The notes under the pieces were generated by a model. The model did no database searches, had not been told where the DNA came from, and worked only from the letters and a program-made list of their open reading frames with translations. DNA of 64,000 bases from JBCCTX01 sp964468435. GTDB taxonomy: Bacteria > Bacteroidota > Bacteroidia > J057. Numbering within the stretch: position 1 is the stretch's first letter; each line of letters begins with the position of its first letter. The translations under genes and the position numbers were made by a program. The stretch is from the NCBI GenBank assembly GCA_964468435.1, contig CAYXVE010000007.1:62001-126000 (forward strand), given 5' to 3'. This document shows positions 20,112 to 29,885 of this stretch, piece by piece.

Positions 20112-23100
20112 TTAGAATGTTAGATTTACACCAGCTGAATAAGTTCTCTGATAGGGATAATTTTGACCGTCTCCCCATGTTTGACCAGGTACATTGAGCA
20201 ACTCGGGGTCTGTAGGCATGATCATATTGGTATGTTCCCAGATGTTCTCGCCACTGAGGTAAATGTTGAATCGTTCGATTCCCAATTTTCGCGTGAACAT
20301 TTGAGGAATTGTATAGCCCAGGGTAAGATTCTTAAGACGTAGGTAAGATGCATCCTGTATATATCTGGACTGAGGTGCAATCATTTGCTTTCCTGTTCCC
20401 AGAGCTGCATATCCAAATAGACGGGGGAAGTAAGCATCACGGTTTTCTGGCGTCCAGTAATTACCAACGATATGTTCCAGTACCGTATTATAAGGACGGT
20501 TATATACACTCCACATGTATGCGTCGTCTCTGCCTGGAAGGAATTCGTGCTGCCCAATACCCTGGAAGAAGAAAGAAAGGTTGATATTTTTCCAGTCAAA
20601 ACCACCATTAAACCCATAGTTCTTACGGATCAGGCTATTGCCTACTACTTTGAGGTCACCAGGATTGTCGAGCGTAAATTCTCCTTCATCAATCACACCG
20701 TCATTATTAAGATCGGCAAACTTCAGATCTCCAGGTGCCAGATCAGCGGGTCTTCTCATCAGGCCTGTGTGGTCGGCAGAATTGGCGATCTCTTCTTCAG
20801 ACTGGAAGAACCCCAGGGTTTCATATCCCCAGATTTCTCCAAATTCCTGACCCGCATAAAAGTCTCCAAGGAAGTTGTTGGGGTTATCAAAATGAGTAAT
20901 CTCGGCAGTGTAATCACCAAATACAAAACCCAGATTGTAGTTGAAGGGACTTCCTAACAACTGGACTTCATCATTCCATTTCACATTAAACTCATATCCC
21001 CTGGTTTCCAGATCTGCTGCATTTTCCTGGGGTTCGCTTGTCCCTAGTACGGCTGGCAGCGTTCTTCCTTTGGTCAGCATATCGGCAGTCTCTCGCTGAT
21101 ACCAATCAAAAGTGAGAGAAAATCTGTTCCAAAGTCCTATATCCACACCAAAGTCAAGCGTGGTTACTTTTTCCCAAGTAAGATTAGGAGAAACCAGTCC
21201 GGGATCGCTAATGCCAAGTGGTCTTTCTCCATCGATCACAACAGAAGAAGTGAAAGTAGACATCGTAGGAATGTAAGCATAGAAAGAAGGCACCTGCTGA
21301 TTACCTAATGATCCGTAGGAGGCTCTTAGCTTCAAGTTGGTAACTGTATTGCTGACACCTGAAAAGAAAGGCTCGCTGGAAATTCTCCATCCTGCGGATA
21401 CAGATGGGAAGAAACCAAATCTGTCTTCCTCGGGGAAACGAGAGGTTCCATCATAGCGACCATTGAATTCAATCAGATACTTGTTGTCAAAATTATAGTT
21501 TAGGCGGTAAAATACGCCCCTCACAGCCCACTCACTGGCGCTCCCATCTACAAATGCCTCTCCAATAGCTAGATTGAGTGAAGCCAGATCGCTGGTTACG
21601 AGATCATCGCGACGTGCAGTTGTAGAACTGAATTTTCTAAGTTCCTGATTATATCCTATCGTAGCTCTCATATTGTGAAGCCCAAAGCTTTGATCGTAAG
21701 TTGAATATATATTGAATACGTGATATTCATTGTCCGTCGTAATATTCTGTACCCGGCTTACTCCACGTGTACTGGGGACTCCTGGATTGATGTCATTGCG
21801 ATAATATGTAACAGGCTTGTAGTGCTCGTTGATGTTCCTTCCATCTGTCTGATAGGTATAATCTCCAAAGATCTTCAACTTGTCCTCAAAAAATGAAAGT
21901 TCTGCTCCCACAGTGTTTTGAAAGAGTTTCTCATTGTTGGAGCCAGGACCTCCATCGCGCAGGAATGCGATTGATAATCCTGAAGGATATGTCCAGGTTC
22001 CATCAGGATTCTGGGGTATTTGCTGAGCATTACCCAAAAGTACTGCATATCTCTCAAGTGTTACACTTCCTCCATAGTAAGTTTTGTAATTGTAGATTCC
22101 ATTGTTGAAGAAGGTATTGTTGCGAAGCTTGAACCAATCGGTCAACTGGAAATCAAACTTGGTTCGGATGTTGAAACGCTCGTACTGATCTGAGTCGTAT
22201 TCGTAGATTCCATCTTGGAATAAATACCCACCTGAGAAATAGTAACTGAAACGATCACTTCCACCTGCGAAGCTCAGGTTGTGCTGCGTCATAGGCTGGT
22301 ATTCTTCATATATTTCATCATACCAGTCTGTATTTCCATAATATTCATAGCGCCCATCATTGGTAATGCGGACTTCGGGAAGTGAGGGATCTTCAGAACG
22401 TGCTTTAGCATATTCAAGCTGTTCTTCGGTATATGCTCCTGTACCGTTCCACGCTTTGAGTGCTTCATGATAGATCGACATACTCAGGTAGGGATCGGTT
22501 ATGGCTTCGGGCAGGATAGTAGGAGTATTGATTCCCACAAAAGAATTGTAGTTTACCGTTGGCTTTTTACTTTTACCAGATTTGGTTTTGATTAGGATTA
22601 CCCCAAAAGCACCGCGCGCACCAAAGATAGCAGCAGAAGCAGCATCTTTCAACACTGTTACACTCTCAATATCAGCGGGATTAAGCAGAGACACCAGAGA
22701 TGGATCACTGGGAATACCATCGATAACGATCAATGGGTTCCCTCCATTAATAGAAGTGATGCCCCGGATATTGTATTGAGGTGTACTACCCGGAGTACCA
22801 TCCGTAAATACAATGTTAAGGTTGGGGATCACACCTTGTAGACCTCTTGCTAGGTTGGAAATCGGTCTGCTCTCCAAGACTTCACTAGAAACCTGATCAA
22901 CTGCACCGGTAAGATTTTCTTTTTTGGTGACTCCATATCCTACGATTACCACCTCGCCCAGGTCAGAAACCGATTCAGTCATGACGATTTCTAGATTGGT
23001 CTGATCTTCTACAATAATTTCCTGACTTCCATATCCGATGTAAGAGATAATGAGTGTAACGGGTTCTTCATCAGATGCAGCAATGGAGAACTGGCCTTGT

Positions 23101-23672
23101 TCATCGGTAAGTGTACCTTGGCCTGTTCCTTTAATACGTACCGTAGCACCTATCAGTTCTCCTCCATCCTCAGACCTTACAGTACCTCTTATGATGCGAT
23201 CAAACGCAGCATTGGATATGGATACCATCTGGACTACATTAAAATTGAGTTGATCCAGAATAAGATTCAGAGAGTCCATTTCAGGAACTTCCAAACGCAT
23301 CTTTTTTTCTGGGACATAATCGTTTTCATACACATATACCACGTCTTCTGCAATTTTGAAGCTGAGACCAGTCTCTCCAGAAATATACTTGAGGATGTCA
23401 GCTACAGAAAGGTCGTTGTTCTGATTCGAGATGAGAATATCATCTATCGTCTCATAGGTATACGTGAAAAACAAGTCTGTTTTTGCCTGTATATCCGCAA
23501 AGGCATGCTCAAGGGGAATTTTTTTCCAGTTACAATCAATACGGGTATCTTCAAAAAGCTGCCCATAGACAGTTTTGGCAGAACCCACTGTCATCAAAGT
23601 TGATTGAATCAATGCCATGTAGCAGAGAAATCTCGTCATAGCTAAAAGATGGCTTTGTAACAATAATTTCAT
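20112..23672 (-). CDS. SusC/RagA TonB-dependent outer-membrane transporter with STN signalling domain
   Basis: 1186 residues. After a signal peptide comes an STN domain (about residues 45-125: IPLEHAFADIQAKTDLFFTY, then VADILKYISGETGLSF), which in this family contacts FecR-type anti-sigma factors; then a CarboxypepD-regulatory-like domain (GTVRSEDGGELIGATV, near residue 165), a TonB-box-like region (GEVVIVGYG) and the plug (RGLQGVIPNLNI, NIRGITSINGGNPLIVIDG), followed by a 22-strand barrel ending in an aromatic-hydrophobic C-terminus. Together with the sigma and FecR genes upstream it forms a cell-surface signalling transporter that senses its own substrate. Confidence 0.95.
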   Translation of the reverse strand: MKLLLQSHLLAMTRFLCYMALIQSTLMTVGSAKTVYGQLFEDTRIDCNWKKIPLEHAFADIQAKTDLFFTYTYETIDDILISNQNNDLSVADILKYISGETGLSFKIAEDVVYVYENDYVPEKKMRLEVPEMDSLNLILDQLNFNVVQMVSISNAAFDRIIRGTVRSEDGGELIGATVRIKGTGQGTLTDEQGQFSIAASDEEPVTLIISYIGYGSQEIIVEDQTNLEIVMTESVSDLGEVVIVGYGVTKKENLTGAVDQVSSEVLESRPISNLARGLQGVIPNLNIVFTDGTPGSTPQYNIRGITSINGGNPLIVIDGIPSDPSLVSLLNPADIESVTVLKDAASAAIFGARGAFGVILIKTKSGKSKKPTVNYNSFVGINTPTILPEAITDPYLSMSIYHEALKAWNGTGAYTEEQLEYAKARSEDPSLPEVRITNDGRYEYYGNTDWYDEIYEEYQPMTQHNLSFAGGSDRFSYYFSGGYLFQDGIYEYDSDQYERFNIRTKFDFQLTDWFKLRNNTFFNNGIYNYKTYYGGSVTLERYAVLLGNAQQIPQNPDGTWTYPSGLSIAFLRDGGPGSNNEKLFQNTVGAELSFFEDKLKIFGDYTYQTDGRNINEHYKPVTYYRNDINPGVPSTRGVSRVQNITTDNEYHVFNIYSTYDQSFGLHNMRATIGYNQELRKFSSTTARRDDLVTSDLASLNLAIGEAFVDGSASEWAVRGVFYRLNYNFDNKYLIEFNGRYDGTSRFPEEDRFGFFPSVSAGWRISSEPFFSGVSNTVTNLKLRASYGSLGNQQVPSFYAYIPTMSTFTSSVVIDGERPLGISDPGLVSPNLTWEKVTTLDFGVDIGLWNRFSLTFDWYQRETADMLTKGRTLPAVLGTSEPQENAADLETRGYEFNVKWNDEVQLLGSPFNYNLGFVFGDYTAEITHFDNPNNFLGDFYAGQEFGEIWGYETLGFFQSEEEIANSADHTGLMRRPADLAPGDLKFADLNNDGVIDEGEFTLDNPGDLKVVGNSLIRKNYGFNGGFDWKNINLSFFFQGIGQHEFLPGRDDAYMWSVYNRPYNTVLEHIVGNYWTPENRDAYFPRLFGYAALGTGKQMIAPQSRYIQDASYLRLKNLTLGYTIPQMFTRKLGIERFNIYLSGENIWEHTNMIMPTDPELLNVPGQTWGDGQNYPYQRTYSAGVNLTF

Positions 23673-23797
23673 AGTTTTATAGTTAGGGTTAATTTAACAT
23701 ACGGCTCCATACATCTAGTAGGATCTCTGCTGACCGCTTCCACACTTTAGCAGTTATCCTGGATGTATCTTGCCCGAACAAGATTAACTGATTCATG

Positions 23798-23819
23798 GCC
23801 TGCTATTTCGGTAGCAGGC
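23798..23819 (-). promoter_or_regulatory. Strong hairpin between fecR and susC without T-run
   Basis: A perfect 8-bp GC-rich inverted repeat GCCTGCTA/TAGCAGGC with a 6-base loop, starting 7 bases after the fecR stop. On the transcribed strand no T-run follows, so it is more likely an mRNA stabiliser or partial attenuator between the regulator and the transporter than a full terminator. Confidence 0.55.
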
Positions 23820-23825
23820 TCTTTG

Positions 23826-24836
23826 TTAAAATGGGTTTACAACATATTCGTATTTACTTATCTTTTCGAATCGATACCTAGCAACCAGATTGATCCCTTC
23901 TAGAACCTGATCCAAGGTCAACTTTTTGGTATCGATGCGGTGCACCAGCGTTTCATGTATTTGATCTCTATCTTGTATGATGATAGATATTCCATACCAG
24001 TTTTCAAGCGTCTCGACTACTTCGTCGATTGAAGCGCGTCTGAAGCGGATGATTCCATCTTTCCATTGATACCTGACAGAGTTTTGTAGTGATTGGGTAA
24101 CAAATTCTTTACTGCTTTTTTGAAATGTAAGTGCCTCACCAGGCATCAGGGTATCCAGAGACCTAACACGCTCTTTCTCCATTAGCTGTACTTCAACCTG
24201 TCCTTCTAGTAGAGCAACTTCTATATGTTGGTAGGCCGGTCTTGCATTGACATGGAAAGTCGTTCCTAGAACTTTCGTTTGTACATCTCCCGTTTCAACT
24301 ATAAAAGGCCGCTCTTTTTCTTGTTTTACCTGGAATAGGGCCTCTCCTTCCAGCATAACCTGGCGATATTTTGAAGACATAGTTTTGGGATATCTCAATT
24401 GGCTTCCCGGTTTGAGCCATACTATAGATTCATCTTCCAGAGCTATCTTAAGCGGTGTGTCCCCGGTATTAGTTTGACTAATGAGTGAATCAGACTTATC
24501 GACATCATGTGAACTATTGAACAAAAATAATCCAGAGATAATGAGTAGTAATATGGAAGCAGCAATGCTAGCCACCAGGTAAGTTGTACGCTTTGTATGG
24601 AAGTAAGTCCCTCTATGTGAGGGCTTCAGGTTGTCTTGTAGCCTATTCCATATTTCAGCCTTGGCTTGTTCATCTTGATGGAGTATAGTATGATCCATTT
24701 GATCCCACGCTTGTTGGAGTAAGAACTCCCACTGCGCATTGTCAGACTGATTGAAATATGCTGTTAGTTTATCCAGTTCTTCATCTGTGCAATCCCCCCT
24801 CCTGAATTTGTCCAATAGCTCTAAATCAATTTTCAT
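23826..24836 (-). CDS. FecR-family anti-sigma factor
   Basis: 336 residues. Cytoplasmic N-terminus (about 85 residues, including EELDKLTAYFNQSD), one membrane helix (YLVASIAASILLLIISGLFL), then the periplasmic FecR domain (VWLKPGSQLRYPKTM, VMLEGEALFQV, VLGTTFHVNA) and a C-terminal DUF4974 domain (IRFRRASIDEVVETLENWYGI). The family holds an ECF sigma factor inactive until a signal arrives from the STN domain of the partner transporter. The sigma gene lies 110 bases upstream and the partner SusC 153 bases downstream. Confidence 0.95.
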   Translation of the reverse strand: MKIDLELLDKFRRGDCTDEELDKLTAYFNQSDNAQWEFLLQQAWDQMDHTILHQDEQAKAEIWNRLQDNLKPSHRGTYFHTKRTTYLVASIAASILLLIISGLFLFNSSHDVDKSDSLISQTNTGDTPLKIALEDESIVWLKPGSQLRYPKTMSSKYRQVMLEGEALFQVKQEKERPFIVETGDVQTKVLGTTFHVNARPAYQHIEVALLEGQVEVQLMEKERVRSLDTLMPGEALTFQKSSKEFVTQSLQNSVRYQWKDGIIRFRRASIDEVVETLENWYGISIIIQDRDQIHETLVHRIDTKKLTLDQVLEGINLVARYRFEKISKYEYVVNPF

Positions 24837-24946
24837 GGTTTTGATTTGATCGTAAGGGTTTCAAAGGGGTAAACGATGGAAAGCAACAAAATACTCACTG
24901 TGATAATGAGTTTGTTCAAAATTAAGATTAGTAAACTAGGTAACAG

Positions 24947-25471
24947 CTAAAATAGTGATGCAAACAAGTTTGCAAGTTGACGACGGAGGGTTAGGGTAGC
25001 TCTATAAACCTGATTTTCAACCGTTCTTTTGGAAATAGATAACTGACTAGAGATTTCTTCAGTGCTGAGCCCTTCAAGTTTTTTGAGTTTAAAAACTTCT
25101 TTTCGCTGCTCGGGAAGGGCTTCAATTGCCTGATACATTAATTGAATCTGTTCTGTTGAGAAGTACTCATTTCCTGAAGGAGCTTGCACAGGGAGTTCAG
25201 ATTCAGGTAAACTGAGGAGTTCAGCATGATGGGTAGATTTCCGGTAATAATCGATGAGTAGATTTCTAACTATTGTAAAAAGATATTTGTCAGGGGGGCA
25301 GATTGTTTGGATTTTTCCCCAATTTTTATAAGCTTTTAGAAAAACATCGTGGGTAAGATCCATAGCATCTTCTCGGCTTTTAACTCTCTGGGATAGAAAA
25401 TTAAAAACACTGTCGAAGTATTTTTCATAAAATCCTTCAAAGAAATGATCATGCAAATGTTTCTGTCTCAT
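24947..25471 (-). CDS. ECF RNA polymerase sigma-70 factor
   Basis: 174 residues. Region 2 is visible (YFDSVFNFLSQRVKSREDAMDLTHDVFLKAYKNW) and region 4 has the helix-turn-helix LEGLSTEEISSQLSISKRTVENQV. This is the size and form of the Bacteroidota sigma factors that drive SusCD operons under FecR control. Being first in the sigma-fecR-susC-susD series, it probably activates the downstream genes and perhaps itself. Start ATG at 25471. Confidence 0.95.
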   Translation of the reverse strand: MRQKHLHDHFFEGFYEKYFDSVFNFLSQRVKSREDAMDLTHDVFLKAYKNWGKIQTICPPDKYLFTIVRNLLIDYYRKSTHHAELLSLPESELPVQAPSGNEYFSTEQIQLMYQAIEALPEQRKEVFKLKKLEGLSTEEISSQLSISKRTVENQVYRATLTLRRQLANLFASLF

Positions 25472-25683
25472 GCACCGATTGCTAATAATATGGTAATTAT
25501 ACCTATCAGAATGAAAGTCTGTAAAGACTCAGAGTTAAATAATTGTAAACTATTAATTGGAGCATACCATACGAGTATTCAAAGCGGATTTTTGGATCCC
25601 TTAACATGAAAAGCCATTCTCTAATGTATCTTTAAAGGACTAGTTTTCGTTAAAAAACCAATAGTATCTAAGCCAAAAGAATT

Positions 25684-26199
25684 ATGGAAGGAGAAGTAAT
25701 CAATAAAGTGGCCAATAGCCCATTGATCACTTTTAAACTAGAGGAATATTACCCAGAAGGTGAAAGGGTGTTGATCGATATCAAAGATCAGCTTTTTCAG
25801 GGGATGATACTTAGGGAGAAGGATTTCCGTGCATGGGTAAAAGAACATGACTGGACTCAATATCAGGATAAATATGTTGCAATAACCTGCTCTGTTGATG
25901 TAATTGTACAGGTATGGGCTTTTATGTTAGTGGAATCAAAGTTGCAACCTTATGCAAAGTATGTGCATTACGGTACTCTTGAAGACCTCGAGACAGAACT
26001 CTTTCGCCAAGCACTTGATAAGGTAGACTATACAGCTTTTTCAGATCGGCCAGTTGTGATCAAGGGTTGTAGCGACATTGATATTCCTAAAGGCGTATAT
26101 GTAGACGTTACCCGTAGGATGCTACCCTATGTAAAAAAACTCAGCTATGGTGAACCCTGCTCCACAGTCCCTGTCTATAAAAAACCTAGAAACACTTGA
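25684..26199 (+). CDS. DUF2480 family protein
   Basis: 171 residues. The C-terminal block VVIKGCSDIDIPKGVYVDVTRRMLPYVKKLSYGEPCSTVP is diagnostic for DUF2480, a small soluble family largely restricted to Bacteroidota. Two conserved Cys (KGCSD and EPCS) could bind a metal or be redox active, but the function is not known. It is divergent from the sigma factor gene and precedes the SPFH gene by 180 bases. Confidence 0.9.
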   Translation: MEGEVINKVANSPLITFKLEEYYPEGERVLIDIKDQLFQGMILREKDFRAWVKEHDWTQYQDKYVAITCSVDVIVQVWAFMLVESKLQPYAKYVHYGTLEDLETELFRQALDKVDYTAFSDRPVVIKGCSDIDIPKGVYVDVTRRMLPYVKKLSYGEPCSTVPVYKKPRNT

Positions 26200-26379
26200 G
26201 AGATGCCTTTGAATTTCTGCGTTTTAGAACAAGCAGATACCTGGAAAGGGCCCTAACCTTTATCAGCGACTCCTTGCAAAATGATTGATCAAAATACCAT
26301 ATTATCAACTTTGATAGGTGAACTGTGATTATCCCATGAATTTTTGCTATCTTCCACCAAAAGTTAATTCAAGAAATTC

Positions 26380-27390
26380 ATGGGCTTATTTGACTTCATT
26401 AAAGGACAATTTATAGATGTCATAGAGTGGGTTGATTACTCACGTGATACGTTGGTATGGAAGTTCCCTGATCAGGATAAAGAGATCAAAATGGGAGCAC
26501 AACTGACGGTAAGAGATTCCCAAGTGGCTGTACTAATCAACGAAGGGCGTATGGCTGACAAGTTTGAACCGGGTAGATATGAGCTGACAACCCGCAATAT
26601 GCCAATCATGACCACGATCAATTCGTGGAAATACGGATTCGAATCTCCCTTTAAGTCAGATGTATACTTTTTCAATACCAGACAATTTACTGATAACAAG
26701 TGGGGAACTCCTAGTCCTGCAACTATACCAGACAGTAAGTTCGGGCAGGTTGAGTTTCGTGCATTTGGAACTTATAACTTCAGGATTTCAGATTTCGAGA
26801 AGTTTTACAAGGAAATTGCTGGTACCGCTCCTGTACTTGCGCTTAGCGATGTAGAAGGTACACTCAGGGGTAAACTGGTAGATAGATTCACGGAAATAGT
26901 GGCTGAAATGGCTGAGAATAATTTCTCTTTTGTGCAGATGCAAGCCAACAAAACAGAGTTTGTCAATGCATTGATGCCTAGCGTGACCAACTTCTTTGGC
27001 GACCTTGGGCTGCTCGTTACTGATTTCTCCATACAGAGTGTTACCCTGCCTCCTGAACTACAAGAGTACTTGCGTAAAAATACACAGATGAACATGGTAG
27101 GTGACCTACAGAAATTTATGATGTTCCAGACTGCAAATGCGTTGGAAAAATCTGCTGAAAATCCTGGTAAAGGGAATGTGGGAATGGATATGGGAGCAGG
27201 ATTTGCTATGGGCCAGATGATGATGAATCAGATGAATCAGCAGTCATCACAGGGTGGAGGTGGTCAGGCAGAAGAAACCAAAGAAGACATCATGAACATG
27301 CTGAAGCAACTGGGAGAACTCAAAGAGGCGGGCGTACTTACCGAAGAAGAATTTACGAAAAAGAAATCTGAATTGCTTTCACGTCTTTAA
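26380..27390 (+). CDS. SPFH-domain protein (YdjI-like) with C-terminal SHOCT domain
   Basis: 336 residues. The N-terminal two thirds match the SPFH group related to YdjI (FIDVIEWVDYSRDTLVWKFP, VAVLINEGRMADKFEPGRYELTT, VEFRAFGTYNFRISD). A Met/Gln-rich linker (GFAMGQMMMNQMNQQSS) leads to a SHOCT-type tail (LKQLGELKEAGVLTEEEFTKKKSELL). Such proteins assemble on membranes as flotillin-like scaffolds and have been linked to envelope stress. There is no transmembrane helix, so recruitment probably needs a partner. The dynamin-like gene begins 67 bases downstream on the same strand. Confidence 0.88.
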   Translation: MGLFDFIKGQFIDVIEWVDYSRDTLVWKFPDQDKEIKMGAQLTVRDSQVAVLINEGRMADKFEPGRYELTTRNMPIMTTINSWKYGFESPFKSDVYFFNTRQFTDNKWGTPSPATIPDSKFGQVEFRAFGTYNFRISDFEKFYKEIAGTAPVLALSDVEGTLRGKLVDRFTEIVAEMAENNFSFVQMQANKTEFVNALMPSVTNFFGDLGLLVTDFSIQSVTLPPELQEYLRKNTQMNMVGDLQKFMMFQTANALEKSAENPGKGNVGMDMGAGFAMGQMMMNQMNQQSSQGGGGQAEETKEDIMNMLKQLGELKEAGVLTEEEFTKKKSELLSRL

Positions 27391-27457
27391 GTTATTCAGT
27401 ATGCTTTCTATCATAGCAAATAAGCCTGTAAGCTGAATCAAGTTACAGACGCAGCTG

Positions 27458-29206
27458 ATGTATCATATGTATAATCCTATTGTTGACCAGGATCTACAGG
27501 CTTTCAGAGCCAGAATGGATGACATCGTCAAAGATCTTCATCAACTGACGATTGATATCAAGCATGATGAATTGTCTCAAACCGTAAGTGAATTGCGCAA
27601 TCGGATTAATGAGCCATTCATGTTTGTCATCGTGGGAGAGGTAAAAGCAGGAAAAAGTAGTTTTATTAACGCTCTGCTGGATACAGGTAAAGAAATCGTC
27701 GAAGTAGCTCCTGAACCCATGACCGATACCATTCTTCAGGTTACCTATGGTTCCTCTGAAAAAGTTATTGAGATTAATCCCTATCTGAAACGAATTTTAC
27801 AACCTGTAGAGATCCTGAAAGAAATTACCATCGTTGACACCCCAGGTACAAATACTATTATTGCTCATCACCAGGAGATCACAGAAAAATTCATCCCTTC
27901 AAGCGACCTGATCGTCTTCGTTTTTGAGGCTAAAAATCCTTACCGTCAATCAGCCTGGGACTTTTTTGACTATATACATGAAGATTGGCGAAAAAAGATC
28001 ATATTCGTATTACAGCAGGCTGACCTGATTGATGAAAAAGACCTGGAAACAAATAAAGTTGGTGTGATAGGTCAGGCAGAAAAAAAGGGAATGGAAGATC
28101 CTGTTGTATTTACGGTGTCTGCTAAATGGGAAATGGCCGGTGAAAAAGAAAAAAGTGAGTTTCATAAAGTCAGAGCCTATATCCAAGATAATGTTACCGG
28201 AGGAAAAGCTCCCTATCTCAAACTCCAGAACAACATACAGACCTCTCAGAACATTGGACAGCGAATAGCTGAAGGCATAGAACTACGCCAAAAGCAGTAC
28301 CAAGCCGATCAACTTTTCCGTAAAGATATCCGGGAAACACTCAAAGAACAGGAACAAAGATCCGACAAACAAGTCGATATGCTGGTGGAAAATCTGGTCG
28401 CTGACTATGATCGCATCACCCAGCGCGCCCGGAATCAGATTAGCTCTGGGTTGAATTTCTTCAGCCTGATGAAGCGCTCATTTGTGTCCATCTTCAGTAA
28501 AGACGCTTCGGTAAAAGAGTGGCTCAGCAATATTGCTGAAAAGATGGAAAGCGATCTCAACAAAAGCTTTCATGCCAAGCTCAAAGGTGGAGTGGTCGAT
28601 ATCGCCGATAGCATACAGCAAATGGTGAAACTCATCGATCTCAAAATTAAAAATAGTACCACCATCCTACGTGATGATCACGATATCTTCGGTGATATTG
28701 CCGATAAACGGAGCCGTATATTGAGAGAACTACAAGAAGCTTTTGACAAGTTTTTGAAAAATTCAGAAAATTTCGTTGGAAAAGATGTTTTTGCTGAACA
28801 TCATTCGATATCACCAAATCTCGCTACTGCAAGCGGCCTTACGGTCATCGGTGTGGTGCTGGCAGCTGTCACACAAGGGATGGTCCTGGATATTACAGGC
28901 GGTATACTGACAGGTATTGGCCTGATATTCGCAGGTGTTACCATATATACCCAACGCAGAAAAATCCTGGGTGAACTGGATCATAAAATTGAGGAGGGAC
29001 GCAAAAGACTCCATGTGGAAATGGATCAGAATCTCAAAGCTTACATCAGAGACATCAGCAGGCAGATAGATGAAAAGTTCCACAATTTCGACGCTATGCT
29101 GGAATTTGAAACCAAAGAACTTGATAGACTATACAGTAATTACGCCGAAATTCAGAAACGTCTAGACCAAATAGAAAATGAAGTAGGAGACGCCCAACAC
29201 GAATGA
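27458..29206 (+). CDS. Dynamin-like GTPase
   Basis: 582 residues. GTPase motifs: P-loop GEVKAGKSS (residues 60-68), switch Thr in MTDTILQV, DTPGTNT for G3 (from residue 127), and an unusual G4, QQAD (186-189), in place of N/TKxD. Long helical stretches follow (EQRSDKQVDMLVENL and others), then two hydrophobic segments near residues 454-500 (TVIGVVLAAVTQGMVL, GILTGIGLIFAGVTIY), probably a membrane hairpin or paddle, and a C-terminal coiled coil. Bacterial dynamins remodel or protect membranes. The SPFH gene just upstream suggests a shared membrane task. Confidence 0.88.
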   Translation: MYHMYNPIVDQDLQAFRARMDDIVKDLHQLTIDIKHDELSQTVSELRNRINEPFMFVIVGEVKAGKSSFINALLDTGKEIVEVAPEPMTDTILQVTYGSSEKVIEINPYLKRILQPVEILKEITIVDTPGTNTIIAHHQEITEKFIPSSDLIVFVFEAKNPYRQSAWDFFDYIHEDWRKKIIFVLQQADLIDEKDLETNKVGVIGQAEKKGMEDPVVFTVSAKWEMAGEKEKSEFHKVRAYIQDNVTGGKAPYLKLQNNIQTSQNIGQRIAEGIELRQKQYQADQLFRKDIRETLKEQEQRSDKQVDMLVENLVADYDRITQRARNQISSGLNFFSLMKRSFVSIFSKDASVKEWLSNIAEKMESDLNKSFHAKLKGGVVDIADSIQQMVKLIDLKIKNSTTILRDDHDIFGDIADKRSRILRELQEAFDKFLKNSENFVGKDVFAEHHSISPNLATASGLTVIGVVLAAVTQGMVLDITGGILTGIGLIFAGVTIYTQRRKILGELDHKIEEGRKRLHVEMDQNLKAYIRDISRQIDEKFHNFDAMLEFETKELDRLYSNYAEIQKRLDQIENEVGDAQHE

Positions 29207-29348
29207 TGTTTTTATTCCTTTTATGTAATTTTTTTAGCTAAAAGACAGGTATTTATGTGAGTTCAGGAATGTTTTTTGCTGTATTCTGGTACAATTTAAA
29301 AACTTGCAAACTGTACAATACAGTATAAAATCCAGAATTACATCAGAG

Positions 29349-29885
29349 ATGTTACAACCCTTGTTTAAAACCCTGGCAAAAGGAGTAAGAATACCCCTTT
29401 CTGAGGCAGAGGCTATCAGATATCGTAGATACCGGAGATCAGATCTGGATGATATACTTACGCTGTTTTACGATACAGTACATGGGGTATGTGCTAATGA
29501 CTATACACCGGGACAGTTACGTGCATGGGCACCAGAGGAACTCAATAAACACGCCTGGGCAAAGTCTCTTAGGAAAAATATATGCTATGTCGCAGAGCTC
29601 CAAAACAGAATTATAGGCTTTGGGGATCTGTTTTATAAGGGTAATGAAATTAATCGTCTCTACACACACAAAGATTTCCAAGGATTTGGTGTAGCTACCC
29701 GAATCCTGGAAATTCTCGAAATAGAGGTGCTTAGATTTGGATTTGATGAGATGATACTGGAATCCAGCCTTACTGCTAAGGGCTTTTACGAATCACAAGG
29801 CTTTGAATGTAGGGATATTGTCAAAAAATGTATCGAAGGAGAAGAATTCTATAACTACTTTATGATCAAAAAACTCCTGGACTGA
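29349..29885 (+). CDS. GNAT-family N-acetyltransferase
   Basis: About 178 residues from the ATG at 29349; an in-frame TTG at 29304 would add 15 residues. The GNAT acetyl-CoA loop is present (HKDFQGFGVATRIL), preceded by the beta-4 strand RIIGFGDLFYKGNEINRLY and followed by the LTAKGFYESQGF segment, a close fit to the YafP-like/ElaA-type small acetyltransferases. The acetylated substrate is unknown. It follows the dynamin gene by 142 bases. Confidence 0.85.
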   Translation: MLQPLFKTLAKGVRIPLSEAEAIRYRRYRRSDLDDILTLFYDTVHGVCANDYTPGQLRAWAPEELNKHAWAKSLRKNICYVAELQNRIIGFGDLFYKGNEINRLYTHKDFQGFGVATRILEILEIEVLRFGFDEMILESSLTAKGFYESQGFECRDIVKKCIEGEEFYNYFMIKKLLD

